From: Chelonoidis abingdonii
Lineage: Eukaryota > Chordata > Testudines > Testudinidae
Assembly (NCBI RefSeq): GCF_003597395.2
Contig: NC_133777.1
Location: 54,498,428 to 54,562,427, forward strand
Direction: 5' to 3'
DNA: 64,000 nt
The notes under the pieces were generated by a model. It was not told where the DNA came from and did no database searches. It saw nothing but the letters and a program-made list of their open reading frames with translations. The position numbers were made by a program, and so were the translations under genes. Below, one piece after another: positions 24,440 to 37,761 of the stretch; positions within the stretch are counted from its first letter, which is position 1, and every line of letters starts with the position of its first letter.

Positions 24440-25325
24440 GTTCTGTGTGAATGATTTGAGGTCTGGAATACATGTCTTAAAGTGAGAGACTATAGACTAA
24501 AGAAGTTCAGTCTATTTAATCTATCCAAGAGAAAGTTAAGAGGTGTATTTGTCATGGTCTACAAGCACCTACAGGATTAAGAGACTTCTGATAGTAGAGG
24601 GCTCTTTAATGTAGCAGCATAACAAGATCCGACAGTTGCAAGCTGAAGCTAGATAAATTTAGATTAGAAATAAGGTGCAAATTTTGAACAATGAGGGTAA
24701 TGTACCGTTCAAACAACTTTCCTAGAAATGTGGTAGATTCTCCATCAGTTAGAGTCTTGAAATCAAGACCATCTAAAACACTGGTTCTCAGCTTTTCCAG
24801 ACTACTGTACCCCTTTCAGGAGTCTGATTTGTCTTGTGTACCCCCAGCTTCACCTCACTTAAAACTGCTCACTAACAAAATCAGACATAAAAATACAAAA
24901 GGGTCCCAGCACAGTGTTACTCAAAAATTGCTGACTTTCTCATTTTTACATATAATTATATATAAAAAAGAATTGAAATATAAATATTGTACTTACATTT
25001 CAGTGTATAGTATATAGAGTAGTAGAAACAAGTCATTGTATGAAATTTTAGTTTGTACTGACTTTGCTAATGTTTTTTTATGTAGCCTGTGGTAAAACTA
25101 GGCAAATATCTAAATAAGTTGATGTACCCCTTGGAAGGCCTCTGTGTACCCCCAGGGGTACATGAACCCCTGGTTGAAAACCACTGGTCTAAAAGATAAG
25201 TTAATAAGCTATAGCTCAAACAGAACTTATGGGCTTGATGCGGAAATTGTTGGGTGAGTTTTTTTGCTCAGAAAGAGGTTAGACTAAATAACCAAAATGG
25301 TCCTAGTGGCCTTAAAATTTATGGA
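24440..25325 (+). repeat. CR1 LINE 3' fragment, split by a hAT insertion
   Basis: 24440-24778 shows the CR1 3' region (TCTATTTAATCTATCCAAGAG, AAGCTAGATAAATTTAGATT, GAAATAAGGTGCAAATTTT, GTGGTAGATTCTCCATCAGT). It stops at the hAT element 24779-25186 and resumes at 25187 with TCTAAAAGAT and ends near GGTCCTAGTGGCCTTA at 25300-25320. Only the 3' part is present and the reading frame is long broken. The split proves the LINE was in place before the hAT element. Confidence 0.85.
24779..25186 (+). mobile_element. Non-autonomous hAT element, 408 bp, nested in CR1
   Basis: The left end CACTGGTTCTCAGC and right end GGTTGAAAACCACTG are inverted repeats of the CAGTGGTTCTCAAC type used by Buster/SPIN-like hAT elements. 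Flanks are ATCTAAAA (24771-24778) and GTCTAAAA (25187-25194), 7 of 8 identical, both within CR1 sequence. The interior is AT-rich and contains no transposase. Confidence 0.9.
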
Positions 25326-26024
25326 AAGCCTCCTACTGACTTAAATGAGCTTTGGATCAGGATCATAATGTGTACATTTGTTGATCAGAACCTAAGTCCC
25401 AATTAATGCATATTTTGTCCATTAAATTGTTCAGATCTGGCCTTTACAACATATTAGACACCTGTGTATTTATGGCATTTTACTGACATTCTCACATCAC
25501 TTTCACCTGACACAGACGTTCCCTTTGTGATCATAGTTCCTAAAGTCACTACATAAAAATAACTGAAAATACAGATGTATGAAAAGTCTCAATTTTCTGT
25601 GTTTCACAAATATTTTCATCCTCTCCCTCCCCCCCACACACACTTTTTTTTTGATTAGTTGGTTGGTTTTGGGGTTTTTTTTAGTTGCAACTCTAAGAAG
25701 GAAAGAGAGAGAAATTAAATTATTTTAAAAGGATGAACTAGTGCTGCCCCAGGCCCAGGTAAAACTAAATTTGCTTTCTTTTGGAGCCAGGATTTTACCT
25801 ATTAAGTTTTTACTGCTAGAGGGGAAGCACTGAAATATCACACAAAAATGGCAGTTCTTGACTGGGAAACATGTCTAATGAGGTAGAGGATGGGACTGGG
25901 AATCAGAAATAGAGATGGTCCAAAAAAGAAGACATTTTAATGATTTTTTAACCAAAATTTTTATCCCACTTTTCTGTCAATTTCAGTGAGATTGAGAATT
26001 TCACAAACGCCTCTTTTCAGAGCC

Positions 26025-26150
26025 CCAAGGGTCTGTTCTTGACTCTGCACTGGTTTGCCGTGCAGCTTTGGGTAAACCACTTAATCTCTCTATCCACCAG
26101 TTTTCTTATAATGATGGTTTCACACCTTTTTCAAACTGTTTTGAAACCCG
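26025..26150 (+). repeat. Possible MIR-like SINE fragment
   Basis: GCAGCTTTGGGTAAACCACTTAATCTCTCTATCCACCAGTTTTCTTATAATGATG follows the order of the MIR core (ctttgggcaagtcacttaacctctctgtgcctcagtttcctcatctgtaaaatg) with heavy divergence. Confidence 0.45.
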
Positions 26151-27214
26151 GGGTGAAAGTCACTATGTACGATAAGTGCCACGTATTTGTTTTCTTCCTG
26201 AATGAATTAATTCAGTTTAGTTTCATGCCAGGTATACTTTGAGATCTATATGAGGCTATCTGAAAAATTGACACCTCTTCCTTGGTCTTTATTTAACAGA
26301 TCTGCATATTTAAGATGTCAGTGCCAAATAAATCTGCATCTCTGTGGAATCATCTGCTTTTCTGCATAATTATTTTATAATGAAATCACCATTAATGCAG
26401 TTTGACTTAAATATTACTGAAAATAGAAATTTATTTCTATAGTTTTTGTGCATTATCTTTGTACTGAGCATATATCAACAAAGTCAGTATATTGGAATGG
26501 GTGGCCAGGCAGCACAGGGTATTGAAATAGGTTTTCCAGACCTGCCTAGTAGTTGAACATTTATCTCCAGAATGACTTTCTGTGGTGGCACCAACTTCTG
26601 TGCTGCCAATATTCACAGCTGTAGCATGCAGAGAGGGGAAAGCAGGGTGAACCCCAAGCAAACCAGCTTTGGGGAGTGTGGGAGTAGAAGTGAGAAGTGG
26701 GGAATGGGAAAAGTCACAGTTCTTGAGGTTTAGATATCTAAGATTTGCCACAGTGCATGTGGGCAGGAGCTGTACAATCCCTTCCTGTGTGCTGCTACTT
26801 CAATGCCAACTCAAAAGTGTTCTTCAAACTACTTCACTTGACAATGGGCAGGAAAGGTACCTTATCTGTGGGGTGGCAAGTGCTTCTGTGCTCTAAAGAT
26901 ATCCACACTTCTCTGAACACGTCCCTAATTGGTATTCAATCTTAAAAAATGTCTTTCATTAAAAAATATAATTTGAGGAACTGGGTAATTGACTCACATT
27001 TGATTAAGGCAGATTCTATTGGATTAACGTGATTAATAGATAAAAATATAACCAAACAGAAAGCAATACAAAAGGTGACTAAGTCATGGATCATATTAAG
27101 ATACTAAATTTATAAAAAGATTGATACTCTAGGAATATTCATTTCACAGTAGGTATCACACTATTCTGTTGCAGCTAGTGATGTAATTCCAGTGAAGTTT
27201 GTAGTCAGGAGCAA

Positions 27215-27285
27215 GGGCCTGATCTAAAGCCTGCTGGTGTAAATGAGTCTTTTCAAAGATTCCAGTGAACTTTGGACCAGGCCCT
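27215..27285. repeat. Small palindromic element
   Basis: GGGCCTGATCTAAAGC at the left pairs loosely with CTTTGGACCAGGCCC at the right, around a core TTCCAGTGAACTTT. It is another member of the palindrome group at 953, 37210 and 38931. Confidence 0.5.
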
Positions 27286-29151
27286 GGGGGTACTTGGGTG
27301 GTGGCATGGCACAGCCCTAGGAAAGCCTTAGGTGTCGTGGTTTTGATAGCACCAAATTATTTTAGTACGACCAGGAATATTGATTTCCTAAATCAGACAA
27401 AATGTGCCACAACAGAAGGAAATTGTCCTCAGATTAAAAAGTAGTTTGCCTTGAACATTTACAAAAAGCTCCACAGAATAGCAATCTGCTGCAAAAACTT
27501 GGGATAATATGTGTTCTGTTACAATATATTGTTTCAAATTCTTTCCAGAATTGCTAAGGCAACATGTAACTCCACGAGAGATGTGACATCGTACATCCTC
27601 ACAATGACTTGCTCAAAATAATCTTATGTACCTAAAAATGCCAGTGTTTTAAATATGACATATTACAGAATAGAAGAAAAGGCCAGAGTCAATAGCCTTA
27701 TCTTAACATAGCTACAATGATGGCCGTGAGCCATAAAAGCCAAGATAGTCCAGAAGTGGGTGTTCCCTAGCTTTATCCTGTATTCCTGGGATCACAGATA
27801 CCAAGCATCTCTCAGGATGGTCCTTAATTTTCAGACTAGACTGTAGGTACTATCCAACTGTGATTTTAAGGTTTCTGGTGATGTGACTCTTACCATCTCT
27901 TTCAAAAGCTGGTTCCATTCTGTTTATGATCTTGCTAATTATATGCTGTGCTAATATTTAATTTGATGCCACTTTCAAACTAAATCTATTATTTGAATGC
28001 TTATTATTAATCACTGTATATATCTTATTAGCATCTTTTGGTGGCATGATGATGTCAGACCTCTCTCTGTGCACTAACTACAAATTATCAATATCTTCAC
28101 TAACTCTCTTAAAACAGGAACTCCAGAGAGGGATTCATTTGGACCAACTAACAATATGATAGGAACCCATCTGTCTTATCATTTTCAATATCTGCATAGG
28201 CCTCAGGAGTCTCTCTCTTATTCTCTGGCTACTTTTCTCTCATGGCCTTATTTACATATGGAGAAGCTAAAGGAACCGTTAACAAAAGCCCTGTCTTGCA
28301 TTATTTTCATTTAAACAAATTGGTTAAACTCACTGTTGGGGCCTAGCAAAGTGAAGGTGCTGCTTTGATGGAGGACAGCTTGCTTTTTCTCCCAGATCAA
28401 TGATTTAAACTGAGAAGCATGTTCCCGTATAGAGAATACTTGGAACTCCTAAGTAAAGAGAATGCATTTCAGCAATATATATGACAGATAGAAACTGACC
28501 ATACAAACATTGAAAAGACATTGTTTAAATGCCATTGCCTAGGGCACTTTCATAATAATTAAAGAATGCTGGTGAGAGTGCACAAATACCAGTTGAAACA
28601 AAATAACGAACCTAGTTTGAACTTGCTTGTGTCAGATGTACTATTTGTGGCACGCTTACCAGGAGCCAAAGCAGAAGGGAAGATACCAATAACCTACCAA
28701 ATGTTAATGAAAACTAAATGCAGCAGTTGATAAAGCAAACTTGTGAGAATGCAAAAAGTCTGAGTCTTTAAAAGGACGTTAAGCAGAATGGTCAGAGCTA
28801 GAGATAAGTCCCATCCTTTGCTTATCATTACTGCTGTGCTAATGGTGAATTAATGGCGCCAAATAGCATAAGGTAAGAAAATACTATCCCATTCATGAAG
28901 TCCAACTCAGTAGGGAAATATGCCCATCCCTCCAAAAAGGCAGCTAAAAAAATTACTTTGTAGCCTCATATGTGTCGAGCTTTCCTGCAGTGGCTCAAGA
29001 GCATGAGTACCAACCTCAGGGCAGACTATAAAGAAGCTGGGCACAAACCCCAAATTGTCTGAGTTCTATACTCCAGATTTCACCAACCAAGTATCAAGTG
29101 TAAACTCTTCAGGCACTATAACAGCCTAAGCATGGAGTCCCAGACAGTCCC

Positions 29152-29995
29152 TGTCATAAATATAAAGGGAAGGGTAACAACCTTTATGTAGCAGTAACAT
29201 AAAATCTCTCCTGGCCAGAGGTACAGAATCACTTACGTTTAAGGAGTTAATCAGTTCAACTAACCTAGTTGGTACCTGACTGGAAGGACCAATGGGGAAG
29301 GAAGATACTTTCAAATCTGGGGGGAAGGAGGGCGAATTTTGTTTGGGCTCTCTTTGTTGGTTCCCTCTCAGGACAAAGAGAGAGACCAAGCAAGTAAACT
29401 AGCTCCTAAAAAAATCCTGAAATGATACATCTAAAATTACAGAAATTGTAAGTAATAGCAAGGAAATGCATAAAATTATCTTTTGTTTTAGCTTGTGAAT
29501 TTTCCCTATGCTAAGAGAGAATTTTATTCCTGTTTTGTAACTGGGAAGCAGAGTCAGAGGGGAATCCTCTGTGTTTTAAATCTTTTTATTTACCCTGTAA
29601 AGTTATCTTCCATCCTGAGTTTGCAGGTGTGATTCTTTTTTTTAATTTTTTAATTTTTTTTTTAAAAAAATTCTTCTTTTAAGAATTTGATTGATTTTCA
29701 GTGTCCTAAAAACCAGGGATTTGGTCTGTGCTCACTTTAACCTATTGGTTGGTATATTATTCTCAAGGCCCGCCCCCCCAGGAAAGGGGGTGAAGGGGCT
29801 TGGAGGGATATTGCGGGGGGGAGATAGGGCTCTGATTGTTTAAATCACTTAGTGGTGGCACCAAGGCCGTCCAAGGACAAGGAAAGGAATTTGTGCCTTG
29901 GGAAGATTTTAACCTAAGCTGGTGGATATAGGCTGGGGGGGGGGGTTCATAAAGGTCTCCACATCTGTATTCCAGACTTCATAGTGGGGAGGGAA
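29152..29995 (+). mobile_element. ERV-type LTR (family L1), 3' end lost
   Basis: It starts TGTCATAAATATAAAGGGAA and follows the same order of motifs as the L1 copies at 37762 and 56434 (GGTACCTGACTGGAAGGACC, GATACTTTCAAATCTG, AGGACAAAGAGAGAGACC, TACCCTGTAAAGTTA, TTGATTGATTTTC, CCACATCTGTATTCCAGACT). It stops around GTGGGGAGGGAAC without the expected GACA end and runs directly into an inverted LTR of another family. Orientation is named + relative to the other copies. Confidence 0.75.
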
Positions 29996-29996
29996 C

Positions 29997-30925
29997 CCCC
30001 TTGGGTGCTCCAGTAAATCTTGTCATCCAGGTGAGTATATTTTTGTGATAGATGGTCCCTTACACCCAAAATCACAACAATATTCAGGTTACTCAGTCCC
30101 AAAGGACCAGTTGCTTCCCCCAGGCCAATTGTACCTTAGATCTCATAGACAATGCTTATAGCCAATCCTATAATAAACTATCTAAAGATTTATTAACTAG
30201 GAAAAGGAAATGGGAGTTATTTATGAGGTTAAAGCATGTAAACATACATACACAAATGAATTAGTCTTAAGTTTTAAAAAGTAATAGAAGCTTGTATAAT
30301 AAGCGTGCTCTGTATGTCCCTTAGGGCTAACCCAGGCTAAACACCTGGAGATCCCTTGCTTATGCTTAGAAAGCTTGCCTTCGAGAGTCCAAGCAGCATA
30401 GAGACAGTTTCTTCCTGTCAGGGATTTTTATTCTATTTCTCCTTTCTCTGGTCTGGTAGATCAGCTGATGGGAGGAATTCACTTGCAATTTCCTTTTCAT
30501 GGGAAGGGGGAGGGGGAATAGAAGAACGCAATCAAAGTTTTTCTCCTCTTTGATGTTGCACAATAGTTTGTCTGGTGTTGATGGGCCATCTCTGTCGGCA
30601 GGACATAACATCTTTTTGTTTTAGGCCAGCATTTCATGCTAATTAATGTCTCTCCTCTATCTGGTGATTTACACAGCTACAGGGACTTAAAAAGCAAATG
30701 CTCAAATATTACCTTACGATATGGTATACAGAGGTACTTATAAGTGAGATTAATGCAGGCAGTGACTTACAAGCATTCAGTGATGCCTAAACACTAAGCA
30801 CATTTGTATAACTCTAATACTTGTTGTAACAATACTAGCACACAAGTGAACCAGACTAATTCTAGCTATGCATTTGTTAATATTTAGTTGAGATGGGGGC
30901 TTTTGTAGGAGCTGGCATCGGCTTT
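29997..30925 (-). mobile_element. ERV-type LTR (family L2), antisense, both ends truncated
   Basis: The complement matches the LTR at 9304-10388 over most of its length: TACTCCAGTAAATC-like start, ACCATCTATCACAAAAATA, CTGGTCCTTTGGGAC, CTGAATATTGTTGTGATT and AGCTAGAATTAGTCTGGTTC all recur in the same order. The terminal 180 bp or so of the 3' end is missing at the junction with the L1 LTR, and the 5' TGTGATGC end is lost near 30925. Confidence 0.75.
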
Positions 30926-33900
30926 TGCTAGCATCCTAGTATGAACACAAGGATTGCTCATTCAGTTCTGAAATGTTCAATGTGTCCAGAGCATTCATCA
31001 GTACCAGAAGACCCCTGATTAATATATTCAATTACCTCTCTGGCTTGGAAAGCAAAGACCATTGACAGTTTCAAGTTTAACTTGCAAATCAAGCTGCTTT
31101 GAGTTGAGGCTTCTATGAGATAAGAATAACTGAATGAAACAAAGACTTTGTATGAAGAATTTGGCTGCACAAGACATAGAAGTCCTGCTCCAGATGTCTT
31201 AGATAATAGTTCATGATACATTAAAACAAAATGGAAAGTTCTTGCAAAGCATAGGGCTTTAAGCACAGTTACAGAGGGCAATTGGGCTAGGTAGAACAAA
31301 CATTTAAAGTGTCAAGTAGACTCAAACCAAACAAAGGAGGTTGATTGGAATCCTTATTTGATTATACTTACTTGCACCCTAAGAAGCCAATCTGGAATTC
31401 CATGTCCAATTGCTAATGGATCGATATCTTAAGAACTAGTTGACTTTAACCAGTCACCACAATTTTTAAGATAATGCCTAAACAATGCAGAAAAACTATT
31501 ACCATAGGAGAGCAAAGATGATTCTCCTCTTTGAATATTGGCAACCATATGAAAGTGTGATTAGGAGACAAATGGGAATCTACTGAAATATTGCCCACAG
31601 AAAATGTCCCATGCTCTATATAGTACAACTACCTAATATATATGAGTTCAAAAGGACTTCAGAAGCTCTCTTGAAGGTTCCAATAGACCCTGAAAGATGT
31701 ACAACTGAAATATCTCTGTCCACAGTACTCACTACTACTCCACAAGGAAAAAGAGGCAATCTATGAGGTTACACGATATATCAGTCACTCTGCAGGAGAC
31801 CAGATATACATGATTAGGCTGTTATATCTATCCATAGAGATCAACCAGAAGAATCTAGGTCTATGTCTAGAAGGTCAAGAAAGCACTCCTTTTCAGTACA
31901 AAAAGTGCTGTCCTGAGTAGAGATGGCCTTAAAATACTTGCTTAATTACTTTTCAGAACCAAGACCATAGGAGTTAATGACATAGATGGCTGCTATTTTC
32001 AAAGGGGAGAAGTTATCGAAAACAATGCTCTGGTACTTCAGTATTTAGTATCTCTCTAGTGGCAACAGTGTTGCTTTAAGTGCTTCCAGATCTGTAGTTG
32101 AAAGGTGCTACAGAAAAGGTAGGAATGGTTACTCATGTAATGAACAAGGGTGAATAATAAAGAATAACCCAGAAAGGCTTACTCTTGAATATAACATCAT
32201 GCCACTTACTGGAATGAAAATAACACACCTCACCTAGGAATAAATTGTCCCCTGTGAGCCAGCTGGGACTTACTCCTAATTAGTTCACTAATCACTGCAA
32301 GTAGCTTGGTACATAGATACCTGTGCTTTTGGTGTGCCAAAGGTCATGGACTTTCTTCTTGTTATTGCATACATGTGGCTGGATGGTGGCGACAAGGGTG
32401 GAGTTGGGGGCCATTTCTTCACTGCAGACACCAAGTGTTAGAACTGAAGAAAAGAGTATAAAAAAATCAGGAAATATGAATATTTGGAGGCAAATGCATG
32501 CTTCTTTTGTAGAGATGTGCATTTCAGGCTTACCTCTGCAGACTGTTCTTCAGCAGTTAAGGATTTTATGTGTTAGGCAAGCTCTATATTGTGGAAGAAG
32601 CAGTATGTGTGTGTGAGAGAGCAAGAGCACACAAGGTGTAGTGAGGAAATCTATACTTAAGCAAGACACTTCATAAAATAGCTCAGGTTTTACGGTTTTA
32701 CGGTTGTTGTCTTGCTATTGCTTGATTAACTTACCACAGAGAGTGTTGTGTATCACTGAATCCAGCAGCGCTTGTGAAAAGATTTCTATATATGATTTTT
32801 TTTTTTTGAGAATAAAGTCAAATGTAGATGGATGGGCATCTTTAGAACACTGTTGCTTCATCTTTATTTCTAATTGAGACACTACCATGGATGGTAAGGC
32901 TCTGGAGTATAATGACTTGTCAGCACAGGACACAGAGTGGACCAATTTAATACTTGCTTGGGGGTTTAGAATTTCAACAGCCTTTGATCAAATCTTTTTT
33001 AGGTCAGTAACATTTAGAGGTGTAAAAAAATCAAGTAATTGGAGAGAAACCAGATGGTTTGTGGCTAAGTGGAAAAGCGCAGATTATATTGTTTTGCAGT
33101 ATCTTATTCTTTAAATAAAAAGGTCTTATGATTTTATAGGCAGTGGATTAATATTGATATCCTGTTATGATTCACACTGTTGAGTGTGCAAACGTCAGCC
33201 ATCTTTTGATTTTTTCTGCACATGCTCAATATAACCACATCATTAGAACCATAAGATCAGCAATTACCGCTGAGAGCCAGCAGATGACAGCATTACATGT
33301 AAACACCTATTTTAAAATCTCCTTTGTGGAAAACAAAAATAGTTTTGGATTGTTCATCAAAATCTGAATTAGAATATTACAGAAGTAATCAAGTTTAAGT
33401 TATCAAAATATCATCTGAGTAAAGCATCATAAACCTCAGGAAACCTCACCCAGATAATGCATTCCCTATTGTCATTCAGAGCTCCTAATATACACCTAAT
33501 ATACCTTAACTCACATCCAATGATTTTCAAGGTTCTCCTGCTTATACTTTGAGTGCATGTAGTCACTTACTGTGTCGTTAGCTGGTCGCTAGATAAGGTG
33601 ACTGAGCTGTAACCGATTAAGATGAAATATTGTAGCTTTAATGGGATAAATATTTTTTCATTATGGCATTGACTCAGAGGTGTAGCTAATTGTTTGACTG
33701 CACTTCCAGTTCATTCTTTAAAATGTTCAAGAGATCAAATAACCAAACCTTAGCTAAATTTCTTGTCCAAAGGCAAAACTAAACAACATGAAAAGGAGAC
33801 ATACGTACCCTCCTTCTGGGAAGCAAATTCTTACAACATGTTCATCTTACACAGAAGGTGTGCTTCAAAAATATGCAGTTCATCTAGTAGTATTTGTACG

Positions 33901-34331
33901 ATGATTTTACAAGTTACAGAACTCATTACATGTCACTAAAATCCAACACACCAGTTTGTCCTCAGTTCCTTTAGTAGTGGTTGTTCTGTACTGTCCTTAC
34001 CTTTGTGTTGGGTACTAGCATTCCAGGTACCTTCCTATTCTTTCCCATTTCTCATTTGGAATATTACATTCCAAGTGCTTATGAGCCATGAAAGTACTCC
34101 CTAATTGTACGTGGTACAAAGTATTCATGCATCGCTGCTTTGGCAAGCTTTCTATTTGCTAATGCCTAGCTGACTTCAGCTTTGCAAAGTTTTGTGAGGT
34201 ACACGGGTGAACAGAATTGTGGGAAGAACATTCAGTTAACATAACTTCCCAACACTTCATATTTATTATATTAATACCATGCACATAATACCCATTCATG
34301 TGGTATCTACTTATTACAGCAGTGTCTAGAG
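30926..34331. other. Unrecognised AT-rich sequence
   Basis: No repeat or exon was recognised. Open frames reach about 113 codons (30958-31299, minus strand) without a domain. A short T-run lies near 32799-32809. This may be single-copy DNA. Confidence 0.4.
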
Positions 34332-34909
34332 CAGAGGTGGGCAAACTTTTTGGCCTGAGGGCCAAATCTGTTTATTGAAATTGTATGGCGGACCATGAAT
34401 GCTCACAAAATTAACCATTCATGTCCAAACAGGAACTACACAAGTTTGTTTCAAAATCAGCACTATTAATATAATTCTGCTGAACAATGCGCTGTTAGAA
34501 AATTACATTACTGAGCTGTTTGTTGATTTTACCGCACAATTATCATTCAGGCCTACCCTGTCACTTGCCCTACTCCACCACCCGTCACTCCAGCCGAGGA
34601 GTGGAGTTGGGGCTTTATCCCCTTCCCCCACTCACCCACTCCTGCTGGGGATCAGGGCGCAGGGGCTTGCAAGCCCCCAATCCTGCTCCCTAGCTGGAGT
34701 GCTGGAGCGAGACAAGTCCCTGACCCTGCTCCCCGGCAGGAGTGCCAGGCAGGCAGAGTGGGGCAAGCCCCTGACCCTGCTCCCTAGTTGGTGCACTGGG
34801 TGGTCAGAGCGGGGCAAGCCCCCGACCCCGCTCTCTGGCCAGAGTGCCAGAGAAGGGCAATGGAGCTCAAAAGTTGGATTAAAAGTGGTCCGCAGTTTGC
34901 CCACCCCTG
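34332..34909. mobile_element. Non-autonomous hAT element, 578 bp, perfect 8-bp TSD
   Basis: The ends are CAGAGGTGGGCAAACTTTTT and AGTTTGCCCACCCCTG. Both flanks are GTCTAGAG (34324-34331 and 34910-34917). The left 200 bp is AT-rich, the right part GC-rich with loose tandem repetition of GGGGCAAGCCCCTGACCCTG-like units about 34700-34835. The open frame across 34399-34950 (183 codons) is created by this repetition and shows no transposase motif. Confidence 0.92.
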
Positions 34910-34984
34910 GTCTAGAGGTTTCAATTGAGATTGCAGTCCCATTTTGCTAGACGTTGCATAGACAGTTCTTGCCCCAGGCTGTAT

Positions 34985-35135
34985 TTTTCTGTCTTGGTGA
35001 GAGGAGAAACAGAGGCACAGAGCAATGAAGTGATTTGTCCAAGGTCACCCAGCAGGCCAGTGTCAGAGCTGGGAATGGAAACCAGGCCACTCTGACTAGA
35101 GCCAAGTGCACTAACCATTAGATCTCCCTGTACCC
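34985..35135 (-). repeat. MIR-type CORE-SINE
   Basis: AAACAGAGGCACAGAGCAATGAAGTGATTTGTCCAAGGTCACCCAGCAGGCCAGTGTCAGAGCTGGGAATGG is a clear complement of the MIR core, followed by ACTAACCATTAGATC from the tRNA-proximal part. This is an ancient amniote SINE, long inactive. Confidence 0.75.
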
Positions 35136-37761
35136 CAATAGAAATATGCTACATTTTTTTCCTCCCTCATTCATAAATTGTCATTTCACTAATTCTGTGC
35201 AATCAGTATAGTTTTTACCTGCTAAATACTAGTGGGAGTTCAAGAGTATCACATCAGTCTGTTTAATAGAATTTTCCAAGTTTAATTAATCACCTATCAT
35301 AGCAAGAAAGTGGTACTGCTCTACACCTTCTCCAGCACCCCCTCACTTGCTGATGTTGCATATTAGAGCATCTCCTGTTCAATAGGATTATGGGAAATTG
35401 CCTTCTGAATGACAGAAGTGTTTGCATATAACCTCTGGGAACCAAATGCCATTGGGCTGATTGGTCAGTTCTGAAGGGACTCTTTGAATGTAAGAACCAT
35501 AGAAAGGGACCACTGACAAACAGGCAACATTTTTCAGAGGGACTCTCAGAACAACACTGTTGACTTGTTAATTAATACACAGCTGTAAGATAACGGTCTA
35601 TAAGACTCCCCACTGTTTCACTCTAAGCATTTTCTAGTTTTCATATCTTCAGTGCAGTATCTAGTAGGAGACTATTAATAAGATTGCCATTCCAGCAAAA
35701 TGTATCAGTGCCCAGTATTTGCCAAGGAAGGGGAGGCATTTCATGGATAATTACACTTTCCTTTTTATTAGGATGGCTATGCTGCAGGCAAATCCCACAG
35801 CTGGATATGGCATCCTATATGAGTTGATGCGCCTATGCCTGACCAAACAATAACATCAGAAGCTTTTCTTCTGCTCCATTTTGTTCCTCAGTCTACCCCC
35901 AAAAAACATGACTGCATAGTATGTCTTCATGATTGCATAAAAAAGTAACTGATGCCTTACGGCTACCGTGCTATTGTCAAGGCCATTGGGACTGACTTCT
36001 TTCAATACACAGTGTGTCTTTGCAGACTTCATCTGCCAGTCTGAAGTTTGATAGTAGTAATATTACTGCCCGTGGTAATGCTGATCTTGGTTTGGATTGA
36101 TATGTTGCAGTATGTGGAACAAAAGTCAGAAATTCTACCCCACGCAGAGCAGATGACAGGATGGGGCAGCCAGGATTACATAAATACAATGACCCAAATA
36201 GCTCACCAAGTGTGGTGTTTGCTATCAAGGAGCCAGTGATTCTGTCTGTGATCCTGGGGCTGGTTTATATCAGCCTCAGTTCAGAGCAGGCTGAGGGCTG
36301 CTTTAAAGTCCTCCAGCTGATAACAGCTCCCAGGAGACTGGCAACCAACTGGTGATAAGTTGAGTGCAATGCATTCTATCCACACTCACTCCCATCCCAA
36401 TCCACCCTTCACTAGTTACATCTGCTCCGCTCTTGCTGGTGATTCCCCCAGCACAGGAAGGTGAGAATGGGCAGTTTTCACCCCCTTTGCGCTTTCAGAG
36501 CAGTGTAAAGGGAGCAGAACCATGGCGAAGATCTGGCATAAGATGTTTGTCTGCAGACAACTGGAGACTCTGAGCATAGAAGTAGTAGGTGGTTTCTGCT
36601 GCTGTCAGAGGTCTTGTCTACTTTATGAAATGTTGCCATGTTGGAACAGAGTTGTTGGAGTTGGCTGGTACATTACGTATTATTTCAGGGTAGCCATGAT
36701 AAATCTTGACCAGCATTGTGTGGCTCACTCAATTATTCACAATCATGTCAAAACAAAGTGTTTTTTTAAAAACTGTACTATATACAATGCGAGAGAGATG
36801 GTTATCTAGTTTAAGACACTTGGTTTCTGTCCTCCACAAAAAAACCCTTTGCTAATGTGCAACCAAGGTTGCTACAGTAACATAATGTATAGCATTGTGT
36901 ATGTATGTATAAAACTTACGAAAACTTTCATCATACACTGCATGTCTCTCGCTCTGTGCAGTGCCTAGAACAATGGGCCTTGATCTTGGTTGGACACTGG
37001 CACTACTGTAATTAACAGGGTAATTAATGCATGTACAAAGAATTCAAGAGGTGTTTTGAGCACCAGCTCCTCATCTCGCCAACATTACCTTCTGTACAAG
37101 TTGAAACAATTTGCTTTTCTGAATCAAGTGATGAAGTTAACTAAAATATTGATCTTAGTAGAAGAGATTCTCTTAAAATACATATCTCATTCTAATGCTA
37201 ATTACCTGAGGCTTGATCCTCCATTCCTTATTTGCTGTGTGAGTAGTCTTACCTATTTCAATGGAGCTAGTTGTGTGAACAGAGACAACTTGAAGGATCA
37301 GGCCCCATTCAATATACTTTCCTAAATCTCCATATCACCAGGATGCACTAGCTGATGGGGAAGGCTAACAGGAGGAATGTCTCTTTAAATATGAAATTTC
37401 CAAAACAATTATTCAAAATGCTTTTTTGTCTGATGTTCCTTAGGAAAGACATATATATAGCCTTGAGCTAGAAGTCCAACTTTGCTTTTAAATGCAAATA
37501 TTTTAACAAGTATAACACACAGAAGCATGAACTATCAATTATTCCTACTAGGCATTTGTAAAACATCTTGTTTACCACAAAGAGACCAAATTAGACTAAA
37601 AAATGTAAAATGAAAATTTGTAATTGAAATGTTGCATTTTCTTCTTGAAACCTACCAATTGTACCTTATCCTAAATAGCTTTCTCTCAGCATCTCTCAAT
37701 AGATCTGACTGGTCTTTCAACCAGAAAAGATGGGGAATTGCCAGTATGTGCCCATTACATG
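35136..37761. other. Mostly unrecognised sequence
   Basis: Apart from the palindrome at 37210-37306 nothing is identified. Short open frames around 35977-36573 have no domain. TGTATGTATGTATA near 36898 is a short simple repeat. Confidence 0.4.
37210..37306. repeat. Small palindromic element
   Basis: GGCTTGATCCTCCATTCC on the left pairs with TTGAAGGATCAGGCCCC on the right, around a core TATTTCAATGGAGC. The GATCC/GGATC plus GGCC termini and TTCAATGGA core match the other palindromes of this window. Confidence 0.55.

Larger units (their letters stand above)
25326..29151. other. Mostly unrecognised AT-rich sequence
   Basis: Minor items only: a MIR-like segment (26025-26150), a palindrome (27215-27285) and an old low-identity repeat patch near 25915-26010. 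Open frames are at most about 104 codons (26437-26751, minus strand) and have no recognisable domain. From 27300 to 29100 I see nothing I can name. Confidence 0.4.

Noticed and set aside
34399..34950. A 183-codon open frame on the plus strand, the longest in the window
   Set aside because: It lies mainly inside the hAT element 34332-34909, crosses its boundary, and is built from GC-rich tandem phrases; no transposase or other domain is visible.
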